Source: UKL13-2 sp038206765
GTDB taxonomy: Bacteria > Pseudomonadota > Gammaproteobacteria > Burkholderiales > Usitatibacteraceae
DNA: 64,000 nucleotides
Assembly (NCBI GenBank): GCA_038206765.1
Contig: JBBRAM010000019.1
Span: 11,679-75,678, forward strand
Reading direction: 5' to 3'
Shown: positions 52,963 to 62,387 of the stretch, piece by piece
Numbering within the stretch: position 1 is the stretch's first letter
How the letters are laid out: each line of letters starts with the position of its first letter
Notes under the pieces: model-generated
What the model saw: the letters and a program-made list of their open reading frames with translations, nothing else
What the model was told of the DNA's origin: nothing
Database searches by the model: none
Translations under genes and position numbers: made by a program

Positions 52963-54012
52963 ATGAAACAGCAACGGACGAAAACAGCCGCGCTTGCGGC
53001 CGCCCTATCGTGGGGGATTTTGGGGGGATTTGGCGCACTTGGTCTTGTCGCTTGCACGCAAACCACCCAAACCAATTCGATCGACGCGCCCGCCGCACCG
53101 CGAATGTCGCAACTCCCTGCCATCGTGAACCCGGCAGAAAACCCGGGCACACCTGAAAAAGTAGCGCTCGGCAAACAATTATTTTTTGATAAGCGCATGT
53201 CCGGCAATGGCGAAATGTCTTGTGAGAGCTGCCATTATCGTCATCTCGGTTGGGCGGATGGCAATAAATTCTCGAAGAAAGCCGATGGCACCTTCAACAC
53301 CCGCCATACGCCGACGATGTACAACGTCGGCTTCTTAACGTCGTGGTATTGGGATGGCCGCGCCGGGACACTGGAGGCCAATAATCGCGCGGCTTGGAAG
53401 GGGCAGCTCGGCGCTGATCCGGTGAAAGTTTCTGCCGCACTTGCGGCCATACCAGGCTATGCCGCGCAGTTTCAAACGGTATTTGGCGAGGCGCCTAATG
53501 AAATGAATGTCGGGAAAGCGCTTGCCGCCTATCTGCGCACCAAAAGCAGCGGTGATTCGCCCTGGGATCGCTACGAGAAAGGCGATAAAGCAGCTGTTAG
53601 CGCCGATGCGAAAGCGGGCTTTGAGCTCTTTATTGGCAAAGGCCGGTGTGTGATTTGCCATACGCCGGGCATCTACACCAACAGCGAGTTCTACAACATT
53701 GGCTTGGAAGCAAATAAAGAGAAAAAAGATTTAGGTCGCTTCAATGTCAGCAAAAAAGTGGAGGATACCAGCGCGTTTAAAGTGCCGACACTTCGTTCGG
53801 TTGGCATTTCTGCCCCTTACTTCCATGATGGCGGCACAGCCACCTTAGAAGAAGCCGTGAAATACATGGCCAACGGCGGCAACGATGACCCGAACAAATC
53901 ACCGCTTCTGGTCAAGACAGGTATGACCGATATTGAGATTAAAAAGGTGGTGGCGTTTTTAGAAACCCTGACCAGCGATGAAAAATTCGTGCGTCCTGAT
54001 TTGCCTAAATAA
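52963..54012 (+). CDS. Dihaem cytochrome c peroxidase-family protein
   Basis: 349-residue periplasmic or lipid-anchored protein of the cytochrome c peroxidase/MauG family. Two haem c sites: SCESCHYR and RCVICHTPG. Other elements: LGKQLFFDKRMSGNGEMSC, MYNVGFLTSWYWDGRAGTLE, FKVPTLRSVGISAPYFHDGGTATLEEAV. The N-terminus has a lipobox-like LGLVACTQTT, so it may be a lipoprotein. The family reduces H2O2 or oxidises other substrates. The start at 52963 is backed by agagggg; the frame upstream runs into the repeats and is rejected. Ends at a strong terminator. Confidence 0.92.
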   Translation: MKQQRTKTAALAAALSWGILGGFGALGLVACTQTTQTNSIDAPAAPRMSQLPAIVNPAENPGTPEKVALGKQLFFDKRMSGNGEMSCESCHYRHLGWADGNKFSKKADGTFNTRHTPTMYNVGFLTSWYWDGRAGTLEANNRAAWKGQLGADPVKVSAALAAIPGYAAQFQTVFGEAPNEMNVGKALAAYLRTKSSGDSPWDRYEKGDKAAVSADAKAGFELFIGKGRCVICHTPGIYTNSEFYNIGLEANKEKKDLGRFNVSKKVEDTSAFKVPTLRSVGISAPYFHDGGTATLEEAVKYMANGGNDDPNKSPLLVKTGMTDIEIKKVVAFLETLTSDEKFVRPDLPK

Positions 54013-54061
54013 TTTGTTTTTTTACGATCTTCTGCGCAGTTGAAATTGAAATTGTCGAAAC

Positions 54062-54093
54062 GCCCCGCTAAGAAATTGGCGGGGCATTTTTTT
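54062..54093 (+). terminator. Intrinsic terminator after the peroxidase gene
   Basis: gccccgc / gcggggc stem, ten-base loop, then attttttt. Confidence 0.88.
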
Positions 54094-54267
54094 GCGAACT
54101 GTCCCAAACGCGAGTACTGGCGCGGCGTTTGAAGGCATATGCCTCGCGTTCTGCGCGGATGCCGGGCTTTTAATCTGCCTCACCCCCGCTTCGCTTTAGG
54201 ATGCGTTGCCCCTTGCAGGCTAAACTGGCTGCTATTATTTCACTTCCCCCAGCCTTAGGTTCAAAAT

Positions 54268-56184
54268 ATGCCACGTTCAAAAATCATCGCCATCATCTCT
54301 CCCCTTCGTTCCGCTTTCGTTGCTGCCTTTGTTGCTGCCTTTGTTGCTGCCTGTGTTACTGCTTTAGGTGCCGCTTTCAGCGCGCATGGCGCCACCCTCG
54401 GTGCGGTATCGACGCAGCGTACAGCGGCGAAGCCAGACCTCCAGACCACCGCCGAACACACAAGCTTTAAAAAAACCGGCCGCTATGAAGAGGTGATTCG
54501 GCTCTGCAAGGCGTACCAACAGGCCTATCCGCAGCAAGTTCGCTGCACATCATTTGGCGTCACACCAGAGGGCAGGCCGATGATGGCGCTGATTGCAACC
54601 CGGACCGGCGCATTTACCCCTGAAGCCGCCAAGCGACGCGGCATTCCCGTGCTTCTGGTTCAGGGCGGTATTCATGCCGGTGAAATTGACGGCAAGGACG
54701 CGGGGTTTTTGGCGCTGCAGGATGTGCTCAATAACCGCGCGGCCGTCACCTCAACAACCAGCGCACTTGAAAAACAGGTGCTGATTTTTGTTCCTGTGTT
54801 TAACGTCGACGGCCATGAGCGGTTTGGTAAGTGGAATCGCCCGAACCAGGTTGGCCCCGAGGAGATGGGCTGGCGGACAACAGCGCAAAATTTTAATTTA
54901 AATCGTGATTACGCCAAAGCTGATGCGCCGGAAATGCAGGCGATGCTGGCGCTGGTCAACGCATGGGATCCGCTGGCCTACATTGATTTACACGTGACCG
55001 ATGGCGCGAAATTTGAGCATGATATTGCGATCCAAGTCGAGCCTGTGCACGCGGGCGATGTTCGCTTGCGCAAAATAGGGGTGGCTTTTCGCGATGCGGT
55101 TATCAAAGACCTCGCAGGAACGGGTTCGCTCCCGTTGCCGTTTTATCCATCGTTTAACGTTAACGATGATCCGGCTTCAGGTTTTACCGATGGTGTCGCG
55201 CCGCCGCGATTTTCGACAGGTTATTTTTTAACCCGTAACCGCTTCGGAATGCTCGTTGAAACCCACTCATGGAAAGACTATGCGACGCGGGTACGCGCGA
55301 CGCGCAATACCGTCGTTTCGGTTATGTCGCAAATCGCTCAACACGGGGCAGAATGGCGAAACGCCGCTCTGGCGGCTGATCTTCAGGCAGTTGGCATTGC
55401 CGGACAGTCGGTTGAATTGAGCTACAAAGCATCTGAGAAAAAACGTGCGATTGATTTCAGGGGGTACGAATACACCCGCACCATGTCTGATGTTTCGGGC
55501 GCGATGATGACCCGCTATGACGATACCAAACCGCAAATTTGGAAGCTGACCGTGCGCGATGACGTCGTACCGAACCTGAGCATTGTTGCGCCACGAGGCG
55601 GCTATATTGTGCCCGCTGCGCACGCTCCATGGGTTGGCGAAAAGCTGCGACAACACGGCATTGTGTTCCGCAAGCTAAGCAAATCTTTTATTGATGCCGA
55701 GCTTGAAGTCTTTCGAGCTGAGAAAGTAACATTCAGCAAAGGATCAAATGAAAGCCATCAGGAGTTGAAGGTAGAAGGTAAATGGCAGACTCTCGCGAAA
55801 AATGAATCGCCAAGCGCCGAGGCTCAACTGCGCGCCTCAATTCAGCCCGGCAGCTTGTTTGTGCCGATTGCGCAGGCGAAGTCATTGCTGGTGATGGCGC
55901 TGCTGGAGCCACAAGCGCCGGATTCATTTCTTGCTTGGGGCAACTTCAACAATGCGTTTGAACGCAAAGAGTATATGGAGGATTACGTGGCCGAGGCGGT
56001 CGCCCGCGAGCAATTGGCTGCTGATCCAAAACTTGTCGTCGCCTTCAAAGAACGCCTCGACACCGACCCGGAATTCGCCAAAAACCCGGCCGCACGATTA
56101 GATTTTTTTGCAAAGCGGCATCAGTCTTGGGATCAACGATTGAATGTTTATCCGGTGATGCGGGTTGGGGTATTGGCGCATTGA
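54268..56184 (+). CDS. M14-family zinc carboxypeptidase-like protein, secreted
   Basis: 638-residue secreted metallopeptidase. Signal peptide is built from a fourfold repeated 12-bp unit, giving FVAAFVAAFVAACVTAL. Zinc ligands: GGIHAGEIDGKDAG (HxxE), and a later His in AYIDLHVTDGAKFEHD. Substrate-binding region: FNVDGHERFGKWNRPNQVG and NFNLNRDYAKADAPEMQAML. The ~270-residue C-terminal extension has no evident motif (the substrate cleft or a beta-rich domain). Large M14 proteins of this kind act on peptides or peptide-linked wall material, unknown here. The start follows weak sites, but the signal peptide supports it. Confidence 0.9.
   Translation: MPRSKIIAIISPLRSAFVAAFVAAFVAACVTALGAAFSAHGATLGAVSTQRTAAKPDLQTTAEHTSFKKTGRYEEVIRLCKAYQQAYPQQVRCTSFGVTPEGRPMMALIATRTGAFTPEAAKRRGIPVLLVQGGIHAGEIDGKDAGFLALQDVLNNRAAVTSTTSALEKQVLIFVPVFNVDGHERFGKWNRPNQVGPEEMGWRTTAQNFNLNRDYAKADAPEMQAMLALVNAWDPLAYIDLHVTDGAKFEHDIAIQVEPVHAGDVRLRKIGVAFRDAVIKDLAGTGSLPLPFYPSFNVNDDPASGFTDGVAPPRFSTGYFLTRNRFGMLVETHSWKDYATRVRATRNTVVSVMSQIAQHGAEWRNAALAADLQAVGIAGQSVELSYKASEKKRAIDFRGYEYTRTMSDVSGAMMTRYDDTKPQIWKLTVRDDVVPNLSIVAPRGGYIVPAAHAPWVGEKLRQHGIVFRKLSKSFIDAELEVFRAEKVTFSKGSNESHQELKVEGKWQTLAKNESPSAEAQLRASIQPGSLFVPIAQAKSLLVMALLEPQAPDSFLAWGNFNNAFERKEYMEDYVAEAVAREQLAADPKLVVAFKERLDTDPEFAKNPAARLDFFAKRHQSWDQRLNVYPVMRVGVLAH
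54316..54363 (+). repeat. 12-bp in-frame repeats in the M14 signal peptide
   Basis: ttcgttgctgcc, tttgttgctgcc, tttgttgctgcc and a diverged tgtgttactgct encode (FVAA)3 CVTA; repeat number can change signal-peptide length by four residues. Confidence 0.85.
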
Positions 56185-56652
56185 GTTTGGTCTGTAGCGC
56201 GGGTATTGGTGCGGAGTTTGGCGGTATTGGTTTGAACATACGCTTCGGCGCTAGCGTTTGAATGCATGCGGCGAATGATCGAGAACTTGAATAAACCCAG
56301 TGTGAAGTTGTTGCAGTTCACCGTTATTAACATCGGTTTTTGGTCGTAAAAGAAATTGGCGCAATTCTATTGCCATTTCGTTGGCTGACTTCGGTTCAGG
56401 TGGCCGAGTTCGGTAGATTTTCGCATCAGCGTCAAAAGTGACCTTGCGCTTAAAATGCAAAGCAAAATTAGCTAAATGGGCAATGTAGGCGGACGATGAC
56501 CATCATAAAATTTATGTTCATACCGGCGAAACGATCCTTTTCCTGCGAAAATGCTTCGATCAATTTTGTAACGTTCGGCTTGAAATCCCACCCAAAGCGC
56601 CCAACTAATCACTTAGCTATTAACAATCACCAACAACCCACAGGAGCTTCAA
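56185..56652. other. 468-bp spacer, one doubtful small frame
   Basis: On the minus strand 56251-56460 a TTG-initiated frame (MHFKRKVTFDADAKIYRTRP...) has sensible composition for 69 residues but no family or ribosome site; it may be a small gene or chance. Otherwise nothing seen except the ribosome site (caggag) in front of sodB. Confidence 0.35.
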
Positions 56653-57249
56653 ATGACTGTATTTGCCCAAGTTGCATTACCCTACGCCAAAGACGCTTTA
56701 GCACCGCATGTTTCTGCTGAAACCATCGATTTTCACTATGGCAAGCATCACGCCACCTATGTCACGAACTTGAACAACCTCGCCAAGGGCACCGAGTTTG
56801 AGAATTTGTCCTTGGAGGAAGTGGTGAAGAAGGCGCCAGCAGGGCCGATTTTTAATAATGCAGCGCAGATTTGGAATCATGATTTCTATTTCATGGGCTT
56901 TAAGCCGGTCGCCACTGGTGGTGGTGGCAAGCCGACGGGTGCGTTGGCGGCAGCGATTGATGCCCAGTTTGGTTCGTTTGAAGAGTTTCAAAAGCAGTTT
57001 GATGCCAAAGCGGCCGGTACGTTTGGCTCGGGGTGGGCGTGGCTTTGTAAAAAGGCCGATGGCACGCTGTCACTGGAAAGCACCAGCAATGCTGCTACGC
57101 CATTGACCCAGGGCGTTACACCGCTCTTGACCTGCGATGTCTGGGAACATGCTTACTACATTGATTATCGCAACAGCCGTCCGAATTATTTGAAAGGTTT
57201 TTGGTCGATTGTGAATTGGGATTTTGTTGCGGCTAATTTTGCTAAGTAG
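56653..57249 (+). CDS. sodB: Superoxide dismutase, Fe type
   Basis: 198 residues, dismutes superoxide in the cytoplasm. Metal ligands His, His, Asp, His: FHYGKHHATYV, IWNHDFYFMG, and the DVWEHAYYIDYRN signature (Asp/His). FNNAAQIWNHDFYF and the Gln-containing AAQIW favour Fe over Mn. Shine-Dalgarno-like acaggag precedes the ATG. Followed by a strong terminator. Confidence 0.97.
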   Translation: MTVFAQVALPYAKDALAPHVSAETIDFHYGKHHATYVTNLNNLAKGTEFENLSLEEVVKKAPAGPIFNNAAQIWNHDFYFMGFKPVATGGGGKPTGALAAAIDAQFGSFEEFQKQFDAKAAGTFGSGWAWLCKKADGTLSLESTSNAATPLTQGVTPLLTCDVWEHAYYIDYRNSRPNYLKGFWSIVNWDFVAANFAK

Positions 57250-57295
57250 TCTGCGGCGGTGGTTTACGCCGTTTTAACAAAATTTGTCGCCAACC

Positions 57296-57338
57296 AACCG
57301 GCTAGTTCGCACCTGGGAACTAGCCGGTTTGTCATTTT
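57296..57338 (+). terminator. Intrinsic terminator after sodB
   Basis: 13-bp perfect stem aaccggctagttc / gaactagccggtt with loop gcacctgg, then tgtcatttt. Confidence 0.88.
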
Positions 57339-57479
57339 AGGGGTTCAAAATTTAGCGTCGTTATAAGGTTATTTCGCGATAGCGTTATTCCGCCATAGGG
57401 TCACTTCGTTGTAAGGTAACTTTGTGCGACGAGACTAATTAACTTAGTTTGAGCAAAATTGAATTGCGAAGGAATGAAT

Positions 57480-58034
57480 ATGAGAAATTTACAAACCTCC
57501 ACCACTGAAACAATCACCCTCGGTGGCGGCTGTTTTTGGTGTACGGAAGCGGTGTTTGACGAGGTGATTGGTGTCACTGACGTGGTGTCAGGCTATACCA
57601 ACGGCCACACAGTGAATCCGACTTATGAACAAATCTGCGACGGCGATACCGGCCACGCGGAAGTGGTGCGGGTTAAGTTTGATCCGACCATCATTTCGTT
57701 AGCGGATGTGCTGGGCATTTTTTTTGCAATTCACGATCCGACAAGCCTGAACCAACAAGGCGCTGATCGCGGAACGCAATACCGCTCCGGCATCTATGTG
57801 CATTCAGCTGTGCAGCGCGAGATCGCCGAGCAAATGATCGTGCGGCTGAACGGTGAAAAAATTTGGGACGCGCCGATTGTCACCGAGGTAGCAGTGGCGG
57901 CGACGTTTTATCCTGCTGAGGACTATCACCAAGAATTCTTCAAGCGGAACCCGAATCAGGGCTATTGCATGGCGGTGGTATCACCCAAGATTTCAAAATT
58001 TCGGAAGAGTTTTACGCACCGTTTGAAGCGATGA
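57480..58034 (+). CDS. msrA: Peptide-methionine (S)-S-oxide reductase MsrA
   Basis: 184 residues. The catalytic motif GGGCFWCTEAVF contains the active-site Cys; EQICDGDTGHAEVVRVKFDPT and the FFAIHDPTSLNQQGADRGTQYRS block are typical. A C-terminal cysteine in QGYCMAVVSPKISKF is the recycling Cys. Repairs oxidised Met. Start at 57480 preferred over upstream in-frame ATGs (57474, 57459), because aagga with suitable spacing precedes 57480. Confidence 0.95.
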   Translation: MRNLQTSTTETITLGGGCFWCTEAVFDEVIGVTDVVSGYTNGHTVNPTYEQICDGDTGHAEVVRVKFDPTIISLADVLGIFFAIHDPTSLNQQGADRGTQYRSGIYVHSAVQREIAEQMIVRLNGEKIWDAPIVTEVAVAATFYPAEDYHQEFFKRNPNQGYCMAVVSPKISKFRKSFTHRLKR

Positions 58035-58085
58035 TCGTTTAGGCCGATCCTCCGTGAACAGCGCAATCGCTGAGGCAGGAAAATG

Positions 58086-58757
58086 TTAGACGAGTTGCAA
58101 AATCTCGGCTGGGCTGTTGATCGTGGCATGGGCATTCCAAGTTTCCGGATGACTATCGCCCAAATAGCCATATAGCGCTGCCACACTGCGCATGCTGGCT
58201 GCGTGCGCAGCTTGGATATCACGGATATCGTCGCCAACGTATAGGCAGTGTCCGGGATCGATGCTGATGAGTTTTGCGGCATGCAGTAGCGGATCGGGGA
58301 ACGGTTTGGCGCGGGCACAAGTGTCGCCACTGACCACGCATGCGGCGCGAGTCTCCACACCAAATGCCCGAACAAGCGGCGTGCTGTGCTTGGCGACTTT
58401 GTTCGTAACAATGCCCCAAGCGATGTCTCGGTTCTCAAGCATCGTCACAGTTTCCAACATGCCATCAAACACAAACGAATGTACGCAGATGGCGGCTTCG
58501 TATTCGCTTAAAAATTCTTGGCACAGTTCGCTAAAATCTGCGTCGTCTGGCTTCAGGCCGAATGCCGCAAACACCATGCCCCGCGCGCCGTTTGAGACAT
58601 ATCGACGGAGTTCCGAAAGCGGCAATGGCGGCAAACCGCGGCGACTTCGTAGCGCGTTTGCGGCAGCGGCCATGTCGGGCGCGGTGTCGGCGAAAGTGCC
58701 GTCTAAATCGAATAAGACTGCTTGGACGATAGGCGAGGATGCGGAACTTAAGCGCAT
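58086..58757 (-). CDS. gph: Phosphoglycolate phosphatase (HAD-IA)
   Basis: 223-residue HAD hydrolase that removes phosphoglycolate. Motifs: nucleophile VLFDLDGTFADTAPDM, motif II-like GIVTNKVAKH, CARAKPFPDPLLHA and DDIRDIQAAHAASM. Linked to ubiG in many betaproteobacteria, but here a DUF1501 gene sits between. Its start overlaps the DUF1501 stop by 1 bp (TGATG). Confidence 0.93.
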   Translation of the reverse strand: MRLSSASSPIVQAVLFDLDGTFADTAPDMAAAANALRSRRGLPPLPLSELRRYVSNGARGMVFAAFGLKPDDADFSELCQEFLSEYEAAICVHSFVFDGMLETVTMLENRDIAWGIVTNKVAKHSTPLVRAFGVETRAACVVSGDTCARAKPFPDPLLHAAKLISIDPGHCLYVGDDIRDIQAAHAASMRSVAALYGYLGDSHPETWNAHATINSPAEILQLV

Positions 58758-59953
58758 CAGGCCGTTAACAAATCAAGCGTTTTAAAGCGTCGGTCGAACA
58801 CGCCGGCCGCGCTACCACCCCACCAGCTTTCGATGATCGTCGTGTAGAGCTGGCGGTAATCAATCACCGGCGGCGGGCCATCAATCGAGAACACATCGAC
58901 CACTGGCAGCGCTTCGCCGTGTAAGCCACCTTTGACGCGACCACCCATCACAAATTGCGCGCTCGCCCAACCATGGTGCGTGCCTTTATCGATGTTCTCT
59001 TTCGGCGACCGGCCGAATTCATCGTAGGTGGCGACGAGCGTGTTATTCCATTTGCCAATTTCAATCATGCCTTCGCGAAGCGCGGCGAGTCCGTTGGCCA
59101 AGCGCTCCAATACGATGCCATGATATTTCAGCTGCGCCCAGTGGGTATCAAACGCGTTGTGCTGATCGCCATCAAGGGCGTTGAGCGTGATGTGTATCAC
59201 TGGCGGCGCCATGCCCTGGCTGGCAAGCTGGACGGCGCTTTTGAGGGCATCGCCAAATGCATCGGCGGGGAAATTTGTTTTGAGCTTCGCAATATCGGTT
59301 TGCACAAAGGATTGTTCAGCGCCGCTTGCGATGGCAGCGGGTGTGGAGCTGTGTTTGGTGCCGATCACCGTCCGGTTGGCGAGCCATTCGGATGGATGCT
59401 GCATTTGTACGACACGCAGCTTTTGCCCGCGAAACGGGCCCATCGGATCAGCTTCACGGATGTCGAGATCGTCAAAGGCAAGTGCATCTAATGCCGATTT
59501 TGATGCCGATGCCGGCTGCGGGTTTTTTAACAACGCGCGGGTGAGCCAACCTTGATCGAGATATTGATCAGGGCTGGCACCCGTGAACTGCATTTCGAGA
59601 TCACGATAATGCTGGTTGGTAATTTCTTGCTGTCCAATACCTTGCACCAGTGCCACCTGTTTGGCGTCCCAAGCTGGAATAAGCGCTGCGAGGGCCGGAT
59701 GGAAACCATGCGAATCGGATATGTGGACCAAACTCTCACTGCGCAACGCGATGGTGGGGCGCAGCTTTTTGTACTTCGCATCGCTATGTGGCACAAAGGT
59801 GTTGTAGGGATCATTGCCACCTTTGAGGTAGACGAGGATGAGCAACCTTTGGGACGAAACCGGTTCATCCGCCAACGCAGTCCACGGCATGCCGATCAGC
59901 GGTACTGTTGCCGTTGCGGCGAGCGTCGCGGATAAAAAGTTTCTGCGGTTCAT
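58757..59953 (-). CDS. DUF1501 family protein, Tat-exported
   Basis: 398 residues. N-terminus MNRRNFLSATLAATATVPLIG is a twin-arginine signal (RRNFL), so it is folded before export and probably carries a cofactor. The sulfatase-like core is LILVYLKGGNDPYNTFVP, HGFHPALAALIPAWDAKQVALVQGIG, YDEFGRSPKENIDKGTHHGWASAQFVMGG. The family is annotated only as DUF1501, with unknown activity. Its usual DUF1800 partner is not present. Inserted between ubiG and gph. Confidence 0.88.
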   Translation of the reverse strand: MNRRNFLSATLAATATVPLIGMPWTALADEPVSSQRLLILVYLKGGNDPYNTFVPHSDAKYKKLRPTIALRSESLVHISDSHGFHPALAALIPAWDAKQVALVQGIGQQEITNQHYRDLEMQFTGASPDQYLDQGWLTRALLKNPQPASASKSALDALAFDDLDIREADPMGPFRGQKLRVVQMQHPSEWLANRTVIGTKHSSTPAAIASGAEQSFVQTDIAKLKTNFPADAFGDALKSAVQLASQGMAPPVIHITLNALDGDQHNAFDTHWAQLKYHGIVLERLANGLAALREGMIEIGKWNNTLVATYDEFGRSPKENIDKGTHHGWASAQFVMGGRVKGGLHGEALPVVDVFSIDGPPPVIDYRQLYTTIIESWWGGSAAGVFDRRFKTLDLLTA

Positions 59954-59967
59954 GTGTTGTTCGCTTC

Positions 59968-60711
59968 TTACAGGGGCTTACGACAAGCAACAATGTAGTT
60001 CACCGAAACATCATCGTTTAACGCGTAGTGTTTGGTGAACGGATTGTAAGTCATTCCGGTGAAACCCGAAACCGTTAAGCCCGCTTCACGTACCATCGCG
60101 GCGAGTTCGGATGGGGTGATGAAGCGCTTGTATTCATGCGTGCCTTTTGGTAGCAAATTGAGTACATATTCTGCGCCGACGATGGCAAATAAAAACGATT
60201 TTGGATTGCGATTGAGTGTCGAAAAAAACACCCAGCCACCGGGCTTAACCAGCTGGGATGCCGCGCGGATACTGGAGATTGGCTCAGGCACGTGTTCCAG
60301 CATTTCCATACAGCAGACGCAATCAAAGCCGGCCGGTTGCTCGGCAGCAATCTGCTCAGCGGATACCAAACGATAGTCCACTTTTTGCCCGGTTTCGAGC
60401 AAATGCAGTTGTGCCACCTTGAGTGGTTTCTCAGACAAATCAATGCCTGTTACATCTGCACCGCGAACCGCCATGCTTTCGGCCAGAATACCGCCGCCGC
60501 AGCCGATATCGATGACGCGTTTGCCTTTTACGCCGACTAATTTATCGATGTAATTTAAACGCAGTGGATTGATGTCATGCAGCGGCTTGAATTCGCTGTT
60601 CGGGTCCCACCAGCGCGAGGCAAGCGCGCCGAATTTTTCGAGCTCGGCCCGGTCGACGTTGGTGTTGATGGTGTCGTTGGCTTCGGTTTTAGAGGCGGAT
60701 TGGGTGCTCAT
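59968..60711 (-). CDS. ubiG: Ubiquinone biosynthesis O-methyltransferase UbiG
   Basis: 247-residue SAM-dependent methyltransferase for two O-methylation steps of ubiquinone synthesis. Motifs: KFGALASRWWDPNSEFKPLHDINPLRLNYI, the SAM-binding RVIDIGCGGGILAE, CMEMLEHVPEP and the C-terminal GMTYNPFTKHYALNDDVSVNY. Complete. Leads the ubiG-DUF1501-gph cluster. Confidence 0.96.
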   Translation of the reverse strand: MSTQSASKTEANDTINTNVDRAELEKFGALASRWWDPNSEFKPLHDINPLRLNYIDKLVGVKGKRVIDIGCGGGILAESMAVRGADVTGIDLSEKPLKVAQLHLLETGQKVDYRLVSAEQIAAEQPAGFDCVCCMEMLEHVPEPISSIRAASQLVKPGGWVFFSTLNRNPKSFLFAIVGAEYVLNLLPKGTHEYKRFITPSELAAMVREAGLTVSGFTGMTYNPFTKHYALNDDVSVNYIVACRKPL

Positions 60712-60795
60712 GCGATTGCTTTCTGGTTTTGCTTGAGTCCGACGAAAAGACGAAAAGACGAACAGACGACAAGATTCAAGATTTCGGGGTTGGCT

Positions 60796-62190
60796 TCAAT
60801 GATTCGGCCGCAGCCGCTGCTGCCAAATCCTTGCCTTCGTTTTCAATTCATTGATATCAATACGAGTCAGAGCGCCATTATCCAACAAGAGTTCACCCGC
60901 CACCCAACTATGTGTCACATGCTCTCGGCTAGCTGCGTGGAACAAATGCGATTCTGGGTCATAGCAGGGCTGCGTTTCAATACTCGATAGATCAATCGCC
61001 ACCATATCGGCCGCTTTGCCCGGAACGAGTGAGCCGATGTCGTCGTCCCAACCGAGCGCCTTGGCGGCATTGAGCGTGGCCATTTCTAACGCCTGATGGG
61101 CGGGCAGGGCGGCTGCGTCACCGGTGATGCCTTTTTGTAGCAGCGAGGCGAGGCGCGTTTCAGCTAGCATATCAAGGCGGTTATTGCTTGCGCAGCCATC
61201 GGTACCAACGCCGACATTGACGCCTGCCGTTAGCAGCGCCTGGATGGGCGCGATGCCGCTGCCAAGCTTGAGATTCGACACTGGACAATGTGCGACATGC
61301 ACGCCCCGGCTCGCGAATAGCTCGATTTCAATTGCGGTCATATGCACGCAATGTACCGCAATCAGATTTGGTCCAAGCATCCCCAAACGCTCTAAGCGAG
61401 CAATCGGCCGAACACCGTACTCAGCCTCGCTTTGCGCGCATTCATCGAGGGTTTCATGAATATGCATCATGATTGGTACGTCCATTTCAGCGGCAATGGT
61501 GACGACACGCTGAATCGTCTTATCCGAGACGGTATACGGAGCATGCGGCGCCAACATCAGCTTCAACCGCGATTCGGCTAAAAATTCTTCACGGGTGGCA
61601 ATGCCTTTGGCAAGGTAGCCCTCTGCATCCGCTGCATAGGGCGTGGGGAATTCCAAAATGGCGCCACCTAGTGCTGCCCGCATGCCTGATTTGAGCGCAG
61701 CGCGGGCAGCTACATCATGATAAAAATACATATCGGCGAAGCAAGTCGTACCGGAACGAATCATCTCGGCGGTGGCGAGTTCAGTCCCATCAAACACAAA
61801 TTGCGCGGACAGATGCTTGGTCTCAGCGGGCCAAATATGCTCTTGCAACCACGTCATCAGTGGTGTGTCGTCAGCCAATCCGCGCATGAGCGTCATGGCG
61901 GCATGGGTGTGGAGGTTGATAAGGCCAGGAATCAACACATGGTGACCAAGATTGATTTCGTGCGCTTCTGGATATTGCTCGCGAGCGATAGCATCTTGCA
62001 AAATCGCCGCGATCCGACCATTCGCCACAACTACGCAATGATTTTCTAGCACCACACCTCGCGGCTCGACCGGGATGATCCAGCGGGCGTGAATGCGTTG
62101 TAGAGAGCTAGCGTCAAGGTTCACGTGTTCGCTAACTGGCGGGTTTGTGAGCGAAGAAACGGGTTTTAAATAACTCACGGGTAAAATCAA
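60796..62190 (-). CDS. TRZ/ATZ family hydrolase (MTA/SAH deaminase-like)
   Basis: 464-residue amidohydrolase. Metal-binding HVLIPGLINLHTHAAMTLMRGLADD (HxH), HIHETLDECAQSE, AVHCVHMT, and the late GVGTDGCASNNRLDM (catalytic Asp). These features match 5-methylthioadenosine/S-adenosylhomocysteine deaminases, which fit the neighbouring SAM-using UbiG. Start is uncertain (TTG 62190 or GTG 62178). The gene lies between ubiG and ompA, all leftward. Confidence 0.9.
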   Translation of the reverse strand: MILPVSYLKPVSSLTNPPVSEHVNLDASSLQRIHARWIIPVEPRGVVLENHCVVVANGRIAAILQDAIAREQYPEAHEINLGHHVLIPGLINLHTHAAMTLMRGLADDTPLMTWLQEHIWPAETKHLSAQFVFDGTELATAEMIRSGTTCFADMYFYHDVAARAALKSGMRAALGGAILEFPTPYAADAEGYLAKGIATREEFLAESRLKLMLAPHAPYTVSDKTIQRVVTIAAEMDVPIMMHIHETLDECAQSEAEYGVRPIARLERLGMLGPNLIAVHCVHMTAIEIELFASRGVHVAHCPVSNLKLGSGIAPIQALLTAGVNVGVGTDGCASNNRLDMLAETRLASLLQKGITGDAAALPAHQALEMATLNAAKALGWDDDIGSLVPGKAADMVAIDLSSIETQPCYDPESHLFHAASREHVTHSWVAGELLLDNGALTRIDINELKTKARIWQQRLRPNH

Positions 62191-62326
62191 TCATAAGTTT
62201 AAGTAACAACACCAGTGGTGTAGCCGGAAAGGTTACAAAAAGGGGCACAAACGGGGGGTACAAAAAAGTCCCGATAAAAATGCTTATAAGAACAGGAAAA
62301 CGGGGCGGCAAACGGGCTGCGCAAAC

Positions 62327-62355
62327 AGAAAAGCCCCGACTGGCGGGGCTTTTCT
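62327..62355 (-). terminator. Intrinsic terminator after the OmpA-family gene
   Basis: agaaaagccccg / cggggcttttct, 12-bp stem with a five-base loop; T-rich on the minus-strand side. Confidence 0.85.
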
Positions 62356-62387
62356 GGCATTTCAAGTTATTGCCTAATGCTTACTGT

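Noticed and set aside
62132..62365. 77-codon frame on minus strand before the hydrolase
   Set aside because: Covers the ompA terminator hairpin; no homology seen. It is probably spacer.
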